Shown here in pieces: positions 1-8,534 of a stretch of 64,000 nucleotides of DNA. Each line of letters opens with the position of its first letter. Position 1 is the first letter of the stretch. The notes under the pieces are model-generated. The model did no database searches, was not told where the DNA came from, and was given only the letters and a program-made list of their open reading frames with translations. This DNA is from CAVVGZ01 sp963841845 (lineage in GTDB: Bacteria > Chloroflexota > Anaerolineae > Anaerolineales > Anaerolineaceae). The stretch spans positions 434,001 to 498,000 of the forward strand of contig CAWJEG010000007.1 of the NCBI GenBank assembly GCA_963841845.1, read 5' to 3'. A program made the translations under genes and the position numbers.

Positions 1-51
1 TAATGCACAATTATTAACGAATATTCTTAGAAATGGGATTCGTGGCTTATC

Positions 52-822
52 TTACGTTTTGTAGAAACTACGAATTTCCTTTAAAAACGATGGGGAGTTG
101 AGATTTCTTTCTAACAAAAAAGTGAAATAGGCTTCCAGGTGTTGTTCAATTTCAGCCTGGATGGGGGGTGCTACACTGGCTCGCACCGTATCCTTGTAAG
201 AACTTCGCTGAAAATGGCGTAGGTATTTTAATGCCTGCATAGAAATCGGGACTGCTGTGCTGCGCCCATGCCCACAGTTCGGGCATAAAATTCCCCCATC
301 TAAAAAGGATACGAATTGGTCCTGGGCGGTGATTTCTGATTGGCAGTTTACACAATTAAAAAGCTGGAGGCGGAATCCCAGGAGGTCGAGCAGCCTCATT
401 TCATAATAGAGGAGGGGATGGAAGAGGATATCCTCTTTTTCCAGCCGGGAAAGCGTTTCCACGATTAATTTGTATAGAACCTGGTTTTCACCATCCTCCG
501 GGATAAATCGATCCACCAGTTCTATCACAAACGCCGCATGGGCTGTCCTGATAAGATCATTACCCAGCTCTGAAAAAAGGTCCAGGGCTTCCGCCTGGGT
601 GACAATCCACAGATCTCTCCCCTTTGCTAAAATCAACGCTACCCGCGTAAAAGGCTCTAGGTGCCCGCTTTTTCTTGAATGCAGCCGCCGTATCCCCTTG
701 GCAATTGCCCGTTGTTTACCCCCTTCTTTCGTAAAAAGTACCAAAATGCGGTCCGCTTCACCCCAATCGGTATGGCGCAGGACCACTCCTTCAGTTTTTA
801 ACACATGGACATTTTTTATCAT
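52..822 (-). CDS. recO: DNA repair protein RecO
   Basis: RecO works with RecF and RecR to load RecA onto SSB-coated single-stranded DNA. The 256-residue length is usual. The N-terminal OB-fold shows the conserved V-L-R-x-x-D-W-G-E-A-D-R stretch (residues 14-25) and a basic segment with K/R-rich strands. The C-terminal half has two CxxC pairs (CVNC about residue 157, CPNC about 180), the zinc-finger form found in many RecO proteins. It is the first gene seen at the left edge, on the minus strand, just downstream of cdd with about 50 nt between them. The family assignment is firm; the operon link is inferred from spacing and shared strand. Confidence 0.95.
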   Translation of the reverse strand: MIKNVHVLKTEGVVLRHTDWGEADRILVLFTKEGGKQRAIAKGIRRLHSRKSGHLEPFTRVALILAKGRDLWIVTQAEALDLFSELGNDLIRTAHAAFVIELVDRFIPEDGENQVLYKLIVETLSRLEKEDILFHPLLYYEMRLLDLLGFRLQLFNCVNCQSEITAQDQFVSFLDGGILCPNCGHGRSTAVPISMQALKYLRHFQRSSYKDTVRASVAPPIQAEIEQHLEAYFTFLLERNLNSPSFLKEIRSFYKT

Positions 823-872
823 GGGTACCCTGGAAAGGGTAATTTTCAGAGGCCTTGATGCAGATTGTTTGT

Positions 873-1286
873 CTAATCTTCCGTTATCAGGTCTTCAGGC
901 TGAAATGCAAAAGGAAGCAGTTGGCGAACCGTGGTTTCCGTAACGACCTCTCCCTTTCGATTAGCAATTATAACAACCAGATCGAGACCAAACTCTGCCA
1001 TTACCTGGCGGCATGCCCCGCAGGGGGAACCTCCATTATCTGTCACAACTGCACAGGCAACAAACTGGCGCTCCCCTTCTGCAATAGCCTTAAATATGGC
1101 GGACCTTTCGGCACAAATTCCGGAAGGATAGGCGGCATTCTCAACATTAACCCCGGTATATATTTTCCCTGATGGGGTTAGAATGGCAGCTCCAACCGGA
1201 TAATGAGAATAAGGCGCATAAGCATGTTCACGGACGGAAACCGCCGCCTCAATGAGATTTTTTTTATCACCAGCTTCAACTTTCAT
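873..1286 (-). CDS. cdd: Cytidine deaminase
   Basis: Deaminates cytidine and deoxycytidine to uridine forms in pyrimidine salvage; a cytosolic, zinc-dependent, homotetrameric enzyme. The 137-residue protein has the canonical elements in order: A-Y-A-P-Y-S near residue 18, the C-A-E-R catalytic motif (zinc Cys plus proton-shuttling Glu) near residue 58, and P-C-G-A-C-R-Q with the other two zinc cysteines near residue 92. Length matches the short homotetrameric type. Its start overlaps the end of the upstream CBS-domain gene by 11 nt, so the two are probably translated from one message. Confidence 0.96.
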   Translation of the reverse strand: MKVEAGDKKNLIEAAVSVREHAYAPYSHYPVGAAILTPSGKIYTGVNVENAAYPSGICAERSAIFKAIAEGERQFVACAVVTDNGGSPCGACRQVMAEFGLDLVVIIANRKGEVVTETTVRQLLPFAFQPEDLITED

Positions 1287-2550
1287 CTATTTGTTCCTCG
1301 CCCTCATTTACAGCAGGTTTCCGCAGGGCGCGCACCAGGCGAATGCGCCGGCCGCTTACTTGTTCCACGGTCAATATCCACCCATCTACCCCGACAACCT
1401 CACCGCCAACAGGCACCCGCCCTACCTTACCGTAGATGAAGCCGCCCAGTGTATCTGCATTATCGGTGGGCAGCTCGGTTCCCACCAGATCATTAAAATC
1501 ATCCAGGTCTATTCTTCCATGGAATAAATACTCATCAGAACTGATTTGCTGGTAAACCATTTCTTCGCTTTGATCATATTCATCCCTGATCTCACCTACG
1601 ATCTCTTCGACTATGTCTTCCAGTGTAACCAGTCCTGCCATTCCCCCATATTCATCGATCACAATTGCAATATGAACACCACGGGCTTGCATCTCTCGCA
1701 GCATTTCATCCACTTTTTTTGCTTCGGGAACGAAAAATGCCGGGCGCAGCAATTCACGGATGGTAAGGTTGGAATCCTGCCCCCTTAAGCCTATCTTTAA
1801 TAAATCCTTCGCATATAAAATGCCAACAATGTTATCAATCGTTTCCTCATAAACCGGTACCCGCGAATGGCCGGAAAGCATCATTGCGTCAATTGTCTCG
1901 GGGATGGACGTGTCCACTGACAGGGCAACAACGTCAATGCGCGGTACCATGATTTCCCGGCACAATGTATCCCCAAACTGCAGGATGGAATAAATCATCT
2001 GGCGTTCTCCCACCTCCAACCCGCCTTCAGGTTGGTTTCCCTCGACCCAGGTTTTAATCTCATCATCAGTAACAGCACCGATGTCTCTGGCGGACGTTTT
2101 TGAAACATTAAATACTGTCATCATGAACCAGGAGAAGGGTTTAAAAATGAAAGACAGCAAATTGGCGACCGGAGTCAGTTTTAGCAGCCAGCTTTCTGGT
2201 GAATTGTAAATTAATCGATCCAGTCCAAATTCTAAAAAAATGACCAGAATTGCCAGGAAAAAGAATAACAGCAAGGATAGTCCATAATTTTCAGACAAGC
2301 CGCCAACAGGCGAAAGGATTACCCATGCCGTCGCTGCCAGTAAAAAATGGAGGATTACACTGCCTATATTTAATGTCACCGGCAGAGAGTGGTCATTGAG
2401 GAGTTTTAAAGCGCCATCAACCGCATCCGGCTTGTCCTCATGGATGTTCATCAATACCAATTGACGGGCATGGCTGATACTTGCCCGGACAGCCATCAAA
2501 CAAAGATTCAGGAAGAGGATTATGAAAAAACCGAGAATTTCAGTATTCAC
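1276..2550 (-). CDS. CNNM/CorC-type membrane protein with CBS domains (hemolysin C family)
   Basis: Predicted inner-membrane protein of the CNNM/MpfA family, often annotated hemolysin and linked by genetics in other bacteria to Mg2+/Co2+ efflux. The N-terminal ~150 residues hold the DUF21-type membrane segments, for example the hydrophobic runs at about 5-20, 62-75 and 93-110. The middle carries two CBS domains, marked by M-V-P-R-I-D-V-V-A-L and D-E-Y-G-G-M-A-G-L-V-T-L-E-D-I-V-E-E-I-V-G-E-I. The C-terminal CorC/HlyC domain ends near residue 400. It lies between glmU and cdd on the same strand, 8 nt from glmU. The transported ion cannot be told from sequence. Confidence 0.9.
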   Translation of the reverse strand: MNTEILGFFIILFLNLCLMAVRASISHARQLVLMNIHEDKPDAVDGALKLLNDHSLPVTLNIGSVILHFLLAATAWVILSPVGGLSENYGLSLLLFFFLAILVIFLEFGLDRLIYNSPESWLLKLTPVANLLSFIFKPFSWFMMTVFNVSKTSARDIGAVTDDEIKTWVEGNQPEGGLEVGERQMIYSILQFGDTLCREIMVPRIDVVALSVDTSIPETIDAMMLSGHSRVPVYEETIDNIVGILYAKDLLKIGLRGQDSNLTIRELLRPAFFVPEAKKVDEMLREMQARGVHIAIVIDEYGGMAGLVTLEDIVEEIVGEIRDEYDQSEEMVYQQISSDEYLFHGRIDLDDFNDLVGTELPTDNADTLGGFIYGKVGRVPVGGEVVGVDGWILTVEQVSGRRIRLVRALRKPAVNEGEEQIDES

Positions 2551-2558
2551 TTTACTTG

Positions 2559-3900
2559 TTATTTTTCTCCAGGGGTCGTGCAGGAACCCCGGCTACCACG
2601 CGTGTCGGGTGGCACATCATGGGTCACAACGGAGCCCGCCCCTGTACGCGCCCGCTCACCAATTTTCACCGGGGCAACCAGCATGGTGTCACTTCCGATG
2701 AAGGCACCTGCCCCAATTTCTGTGGGATGCTTCTTACTGCCATCAAAATTGCAGGTGATTGTACCTGCGCCAATATTTACATCCTCCCCAATTTGGGCAT
2801 CCCCGATATACGAGAAATGACCAACCTTTACTCCCGCTCCTAGCCTGGAGTTTTTAACCTCTCCAAAATTACCCATGTGGACACCTTGAGAGAGGTAAGC
2901 ACCTTTTCGTAAATGGCCGAAAGGTCCAATTTCCACATGATCTTCAAGAATTGCCTTTTCCAACATGGATGATACTATTTTACAATGATCGCCAATTTTT
3001 GAATCAGTAATCACGCTGTTCGGTCCAATGATACACCCTTCCCCAATCACCGTGATTCCTTGAAGATGGGTATTGGGCAGGATTACTGTATCTTGCCCAA
3101 TCGTGACCGATGCGTCCACATATACCGTTGAAGGATCCCGCATGGTCACTCCAGCTAACATCCATCCTGTATTAATTCGCTCTTGAAGGATATGCTCGGC
3201 TTCTGCCAGGTGGGTCCGTGTATTGATTCCGATTGCTTCAGTGGGATCATCCAGCAGCAATCCTTGAACAGTCTGACCTTGCTGCACTGCCAGGGCAACG
3301 CTGTCGGTAAGGTAATATTCTCCTTTTGGAGATCTTCCAATTTTGTGCAAATTTTCCCACAACCAGTCAGAACGGAAGCAGTATACAGCGGCATTTAACT
3401 CATCGATTAATAGCTGCTGAGGGGATGCCTGTGCTTCTTCGACAATGGCCAGAATTTCTCCATTGCTCCCACGAATGATTCTGCCGAATCCCCTCGGATT
3501 CGTTGAGTGTAGAGTCAGCATGGCTATTGGTCCAGAATTGGACTCCTGTATCTGGACAAGCTTGGTGAGGGTTTGACTGGTGAGCAGCGGCATATCCGCA
3601 TTTGTTACCAGCACCAGACTCGGATTCACCCGCAAGCAGGTCCTCAGCAGTCATGACTGCATGGGCGGTACCAAGCTGCTCTTCCTGGTATACAAATCTT
3701 GCAGCATCACCAACAACTTCTCTCACAGCATCTGAACCATGTCCCACAACCAGTACTGGTTTATTTGTAGAAAGACGGATAGTCGCCTCCAGAGAATATT
3801 GGATGAGGGGTTTTCCCGCCAGGGTGTGGATTACTTTCGCCAATGACGATCGCATGCGCGTTCCTTGACCAGCGGCCAGGATTAAAGCTGACGTTCGCAT
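2559..3900 (-). pseudogene. glmU: Bifunctional GlmU, one frameshift in the pyrophosphorylase domain
   Basis: GlmU acetylates glucosamine-1-phosphate and then uridylates GlcNAc-1-P, giving UDP-GlcNAc for peptidoglycan. The N-terminal frame (3900 down to about 3634) begins with the nucleotide-binding L-I-L-A-A-G-Q-G-T-R-M signature. The second frame (about 3635 to 2559) carries L-V-T-N-A-D-M-P-L, the rest of the uridyltransferase domain and then the left-handed beta-helix of hexapeptide repeats with the H-L-R and G-N-F-G-E-V-K-N-S motifs of the acetyltransferase site. Removing one base at the AA pair 3634-3635 restores a single frame of about 446 residues, the normal length. Because glmU is normally essential and no second copy is seen, a sequencing error is more likely than a real null. 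Confidence 0.88.
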
Positions 3901-4018
3901 CCTTTTCCTCCTTTATTACCAAAACTGTGCAGGTCCGTCCTTTGGATAAAATAGAATGAGCCCTGTGCTTACTTAGTCCGCACAAAGCTCAATATCTAAA
4001 TGACAGCCAATAATGAGG

Positions 4019-4089
4019 CTGGGGCGCCTGGATTCGAACCAAGATCCACAGATCCAAAGTCTGGTGTGCTGCCATTGCACTACGCCCCA
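4019..4089 (-). tRNA. tRNA-Gln (anticodon TTG)
   Basis: Read on the minus strand, the 71-nt sequence folds as a cloverleaf. The acceptor is TGGGGCG pairing with CGCCCCA, with a U at position 1 as in many tRNA-Gln. The D-arm is GTGC/GCAC. The anticodon loop is CTTTGGA with anticodon TTG, and the T-arm is CTTGG-TTCGAAT-CCAGG. A discriminator G follows and CCA is not encoded. The anticodon stem closes with one C:T mismatch at its outer end. It sits between glmU and the second peptide-binding-protein gene. Confidence 0.93.
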
Positions 4090-4217
4090 TGATATATGGT
4101 CCAATTTGTTGAGAGCATTTTAACACAGATTTTCTTTATCTGCTAACACCGTGCGCCCCGCCGACGCCTGGCGAGTAAGGTATTCAGTGGAAAAAGTATC
4201 GGACTTACTGGTTGAAA

Positions 4218-6176
4218 TTAATCGGCACAATCCGAACCGTAATCAAAATTCTCCATGTTCCACAGGGTACTGCGGGTGGTCACATCCATCTCCATTCCGC
4301 AAAAATCAGGGCGCGACATGGCCATTTTCAAGACGGAAATAGAGCGGTATGAAAGGCATTTCTTCTGCAATGGTCCTTTGCAGATCAGTGTAGACCGCAG
4401 AATAGCGGTCAGTATCCTCATGGCTGGTCTGGCTGGCAGTTTGGCAGAGTTCATCCAGCTGGGGGTTGGAATAGCCGATCACGTTGACACCCATCCAATC
4501 ATTTTGCTCTGCCGGTATTTGGTTGGTTTCCAGGGGGGAACAGGAAGGAGTCGATCCATTCTCCCAGCTGAAATGCGCCAGGTCAAAATTGCGGCCAAAA
4601 ATCATCCCCTCCGGACCGGGCGAAAACAGATCTCCCGGATTGTAATTCTGCAAGTTGGCCTGTATTCCACATTCCTTCAGGGAATCAACCAGAATCTCAG
4701 CCACTTCAACGCGCTGAGTGGCAAATGTAGTGGCATAGGTCACCACCATTGGTGTGCCATCCAGTACATTGGCTACCCCCCATGCCTGCCGCGGAGTGGC
4801 CGGATCATTATCTAAATCTCGCCATCCCGCCTCTTCCAACAAGCGCTTCCCCTCTTCTACATCAAAGGGGATAGCCTCCAATTCGCTTAAGAATAAAGGA
4901 TGTGTGGGAGGCAAAAAACTCGCTGGGACAATCGACTCATCGATAAGGATATCGGTAACCGCCCAGGCACGATCCATGCAGTATGCAAATGCTTTGCGTA
5001 CCCTTATATCAGAAAAGAAATCTGCGCGCTCACCGGCATATGGATTGTACCCGTCATCATAAATGGCGGGTTTAATTCCAAAGCTCAATTGTTCAAATTC
5101 TGGACCCTGGCCAATATAATAATCCAGTTTTTCCTTGCGGCTTTCTTCAATAATTGGTTCCAATTGTTCCACCAGATCAGTGGAGTCGTCCACCAGGTCA
5201 CATTTTCCTTCCAAAACCCCTGCAATCTGATTGTCTGCATGTATTCCGGTAAATAGATACTGGATGGTATCAAATTTTGGCAATCCTTCCGAAGCTCGGA
5301 AGTAATTGGGATTTTTCTGTAAGGTGATTTTTTCACCGGCGATCCATTCCTGAATGATATAAGGACCCCAGCCAAGCGGTTGGCGTGTCGATTTCTGATC
5401 GGTCAATATTTCAGAGGGTTCCATCCCGCTTAATTGGTGTTCCGGCAGGGGAGTCCAGAAGTATGTTTCGTATCTTTGCGGGGAAAATCCTGGTATTCCA
5501 ACCCATTCCACCGACAAATCATCCACTGCCTGGTAGGATTGGGTTCTGTAAATCGAGTGTTTGGATACCGGTGTGTCATCATCTGCAGCGAGTTCAAAGG
5601 AAAACACTGAATCCCTGGCAGTCAGCGGAGTCCCGTCTGACCAGGTAATTCCGGGAAGCAGGCTAAACCGTATGACCATCTGGTCCATTTGAAGCGGGTT
5701 GACGCCATCCCATAGGACTGCACAATCCGTCGAATGGCATCCTGCTGGTAACACCTGGGTGCCATTCTGCAGGGGTACCAGCTCTCCATCCATATTGACG
5801 ACCGTGCTTCCCCCGCTGACCTCAACCGGTTGGTAGGAGACTTCGCCGGATTTAAAGATGGCAATTTTTCCAGGATCACAGGTTGGGCTTCAAAACTGCG
5901 CGTGTCGAATGGGCCGTCATAAATGGCTTCAAGAACACTCCACATACTTCTGCCAGATCCCCCGTAGAGATATAGGGTGGTTGGTTCCTGCCCGAGACAA
6001 ATTGTCAATGTGCGTGGAATAGCTGTAGGAGTTGCTGGGACTGGAGTACTTTCTGGTGGTGCGGTTTCGATCACTGGTGCAGTTGGTTCTATCGTAACTG
6101 CAGTATTACAGGAAACCAGTAATAAACCTGCAAATAAGATCAACACTCCTATCTGCAAGAATTTTTTAATATTCAT
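4218..6176 (-). pseudogene. Peptide ABC transporter substrate-binding lipoprotein (family 5), two frameshifts
   Basis: Extracytoplasmic binding protein of the oligopeptide/dipeptide (SBP_bac_5) family. The N-terminal frame starts with a lipoprotein signal peptide ending in L-V-S-C, then a Pro/Thr-rich linker. The main body, ending at 4306, has the hallmark F-S-L-L-P-G-I-T-W-S-D-G-T-P-L-T-A and D-I-R-V-R-K-A-F-A-Y-C-M-D-R. The first break falls at a five-T run (5865-5869 on the plus strand); adding one base joins the frames. A second break near 4306-4314 restores a tail with R-P-D-F-C-G-M-E ending at 4218. It is the last gene of the peptide-transporter cluster, downstream of the OppC-like permease, and is a second binding protein beside the intact one at 8535. 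Confidence 0.82.
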
Positions 6177-6303
6177 AAAAGCTCCTCATCACTAACCAAT
6201 ATTGTGAAATTATACTCCACGCATGAAATTGGTTTAATCAAAAGATCAGTCCTGAAATTCATACAGGGCTGGTAAAAGTTTTTTCCTGTTTTATGAATGA
6301 CTT

Positions 6304-7323
6304 CTATTGGGTTCCGCGCAGCCTCGGGTCAAGAGCATCCCGTAATCCATCGCCAAGGAAGTTGAATGCAAACATTATAATGGCAAGGGCAAGCGCCGGA
6401 AATATGGTCTGGTTAGGGTAGGTGCGTACTACTTTGGCACCATCAGAGATCATGGCTCCCCAGGATGGTGTTGGGGGATACACACCGATACCGATGAATG
6501 ACAAAAATGCTTCGGTTGCAATGTATCCCGGTATGGCCAATGTTTCTACAACAATTAATGGTCCGATAATATTGGGCAGGATATGGCGGAACATGATGCG
6601 TTTGTTGGAAGAGCCCAGGGTTCGGGCCGCCTCCACATACTCTTTTTCTCGTACCGAAAGCACCTGTCCTCTGGTGAGACGCGCCATTGTCTCCCAGGCC
6701 GTTAAACCGATACCCATAAAAATAAAAAGCATACCCCCAAGCCGGGCATCCAATTGTCCCAGGGTGTATGTAAAACTACCAGGGTCCGGTCTGGCAAAAG
6801 TGGAACGGAAAAATGCCATCAATAGGATGATAAACAGCAGGCCGGGAAATGCATAAAGAACATCCACAATCCTCATCATCAGATTATCCACTCTTCCGCC
6901 GGAAAATCCGGAAAAGCTGCCGAAAAGGACCCCTATCAACAGGCTGATGACTGGTCCAATAAATGCCACAGCTAGTGAAATTCGGGATCCATAAATTATG
7001 CGGCTAAAAAGATCTCTGCCAACATAATCTGCCCCCATGAAATACTTATCCGATAACTGCGCATATGGTTTGATCGAAGGGAACATCCTTACAATCCAGG
7101 GTGGCACTTTGTTTTGATCAACAAGGGTTTGATCGGCATACGGATAGGGAGCAATGTAATCCGCAAGAAATGCTGTGAGGAAAAATAGCACGATAACAAT
7201 CAGGCCAACCACAGCAGCTTTGTTTTTCATTAAGCGGCGTAGAGAATCTCTCCAAAGGCTCTCGGGTTTTTGTTTTACCGGTGCTCCACCTTTGTACTTT
7301 TTCAGGTCAATCTCTACAGCCAT
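6304..7323 (-). CDS. Peptide ABC transporter permease, OppC/DppC type
   Basis: Inner-membrane permease of an oligopeptide or dipeptide importer; 339 residues. An N-terminal cytosolic stretch precedes the first membrane segment at about 37-57, and the extended periplasmic loop and six-helix core follow. The EAA-like coupling motif appears as E-A-A-R-T-L-G-S-S-N-K-R-I-M-F-R-H-I-L-P-N. The C-terminus L-G-D-G-L-R-D-A-L-D-P-R-L is typical of OppC. It follows the OppB-like gene by 57 nt and pairs with it to form the channel. Substrate size (di- or oligopeptide, or nickel) cannot be decided from sequence. Confidence 0.93.
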   Translation of the reverse strand: MAVEIDLKKYKGGAPVKQKPESLWRDSLRRLMKNKAAVVGLIVIVLFFLTAFLADYIAPYPYADQTLVDQNKVPPWIVRMFPSIKPYAQLSDKYFMGADYVGRDLFSRIIYGSRISLAVAFIGPVISLLIGVLFGSFSGFSGGRVDNLMMRIVDVLYAFPGLLFIILLMAFFRSTFARPDPGSFTYTLGQLDARLGGMLFIFMGIGLTAWETMARLTRGQVLSVREKEYVEAARTLGSSNKRIMFRHILPNIIGPLIVVETLAIPGYIATEAFLSFIGIGVYPPTPSWGAMISDGAKVVRTYPNQTIFPALALAIIMFAFNFLGDGLRDALDPRLRGTQ

Positions 7324-7380
7324 ACAGCCTCCTCAATCTATTGCTGCCATTAATCAAGAATTATTCCTATAATAAATCAT

Positions 7381-8460
7381 TTAATCATAGCGGATCCGCG
7401 GATCCAGGTAACCATACACGATGTCTACTATCAAGTTTGCGACAACAAGAAAAAGGGCATAAAGCAGGATTGTCCCCATAATAACTGGATAATCGCGTGC
7501 TGTAATACTGGTAACAAAATACTTGCCCATCCCGGGAATCCCAAAGACCAGTTCTGTGACAAATGTACCTGTAACCAGGGCGGCGAATAAGGGTCCCAGG
7601 ATCGTAATCACAGGGATGAGTGAATTTTTCAAAGCATGTCGGGTAACCACATACTTCTCTTGGAGGCCTTTTGCCCGTGCCGTGCGGATGTAATCTTCCC
7701 GGATTACCTGTAAAAGGCTGGCTCGTGAAAGGCGGGCAATAATGGCGGAGCTGCCAAGTCCAAGGGCGACCGCGGGCATAATTGCGTGTATAAAATAATC
7801 GTAACCTAAACGGGATGGCAGGAATCCCAGGATGTATGGGGGTTGGGCTCCCCAGCCCGTTGGAGGCAGCCACCCTAACTGCACCCCAAAAAGGTACACC
7901 ATGATTGGCCCGAGGACAATTACCGGCACGGATACCCCAACAATTGCACAACCCATCCCCACATAATCAACGATCGTGTTCTGCTTCAGGGCAGAAATGA
8001 TCCCCAGGGGTAGTCCAATGATAATCGCAACAAAAAGCGCCATCACTCCCAATTGGGCAGATATTGGCAGCTGGTCACGGAATATATCATTTACTGTGCG
8101 GCTGCGGTGGGAAAAGGAAGGGCCAAAATTCATCCATGTAAAAAATATTGGGCCAATTTTGGTCATGATAAGTGCTTCTTCTTCGAAAGTGTTGCCCGGT
8201 TTTTCCAGGCTGAATTTCGGCACGACAATTTCGGACATATATTCAATATACTGGACAACCAAAGGCTCATCCAGGTTGTAACGTTTTTCCAGGTTGCGCA
8301 TGATATCTGGCGGCAGCTTTTTTTCCCGGTCGAACGGTCCCCCCGGAACAGCATGCATCAAGGTAAAGGTTATGCCTGAAACAACGAAAAGCACCGCTAT
8401 AAGATAGATTAACCGCCGGGCAATATAACTACCCATAACCTTCCTCCAGAATCCACCCAA
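7381..8460 (-). CDS. Peptide ABC transporter permease, OppB/DppB type
   Basis: Second channel-forming permease of the peptide importer; 359 residues, a little longer than E. coli OppB because of a larger periplasmic loop after helix 1. The start of the family is recognisable (Y-I-A-R-R-L-I-Y-L, then F-T-L-M-H-A-V-P-G-G-P-F-D). The coupling motif R-T-A-R-A-K-G-L-Q-E-K-Y-V-V-T-R-H-A-L-K lies about residue 235-255, and the end is Y-G-Y-L-D-P-R-I-R-Y. It lies between the intact binding-protein gene and the OppC-like gene, separated from the former by a strong hairpin (8473-8500). Confidence 0.94.
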   Translation of the reverse strand: MGGFWRKVMGSYIARRLIYLIAVLFVVSGITFTLMHAVPGGPFDREKKLPPDIMRNLEKRYNLDEPLVVQYIEYMSEIVVPKFSLEKPGNTFEEEALIMTKIGPIFFTWMNFGPSFSHRSRTVNDIFRDQLPISAQLGVMALFVAIIIGLPLGIISALKQNTIVDYVGMGCAIVGVSVPVIVLGPIMVYLFGVQLGWLPPTGWGAQPPYILGFLPSRLGYDYFIHAIMPAVALGLGSSAIIARLSRASLLQVIREDYIRTARAKGLQEKYVVTRHALKNSLIPVITILGPLFAALVTGTFVTELVFGIPGMGKYFVTSITARDYPVIMGTILLYALFLVVANLIVDIVYGYLDPRIRYD

Positions 8461-8472
8461 AAAATAGAAAGT

Positions 8473-8500
8473 CAGGGAGAGAGGAACTCCTCTCTCCCTG
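8473..8500 (-). promoter_or_regulatory. Intercistronic hairpin between peptide-binding protein and permease genes
   Basis: Perfect 12-bp inverted repeat CAGGGAGAGAGG/CCTCTCTCCCTG with a 4-nt loop. It begins 34 nt past the binding-protein stop codon and ends 12 nt before the OppB-like start. On the minus strand it is followed only by a broken T-stretch (ACTTTCTATTTTTT), so it may act as a leaky terminator. It may instead be a 3'-end protector giving more binding protein than permease. The arrangement recurs in two other ABC operons of this window. Confidence 0.7.
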
Positions 8501-8534
8501 GTCTAACCCCTAATAGAATTTACTTACAATTTTC

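Noticed and set aside
3400..3900. Programmed frameshifting in glmU
   Set aside because: No slippery heptamer or downstream structure at 3634, no precedent known to me for glmU, and similar indels occur in many unrelated genes here.
4255..4815. 186-codon plus-strand frame opposite the second peptide-binding protein
   Set aside because: No family features; the minus strand reads a recognisable binding protein across the same bases.
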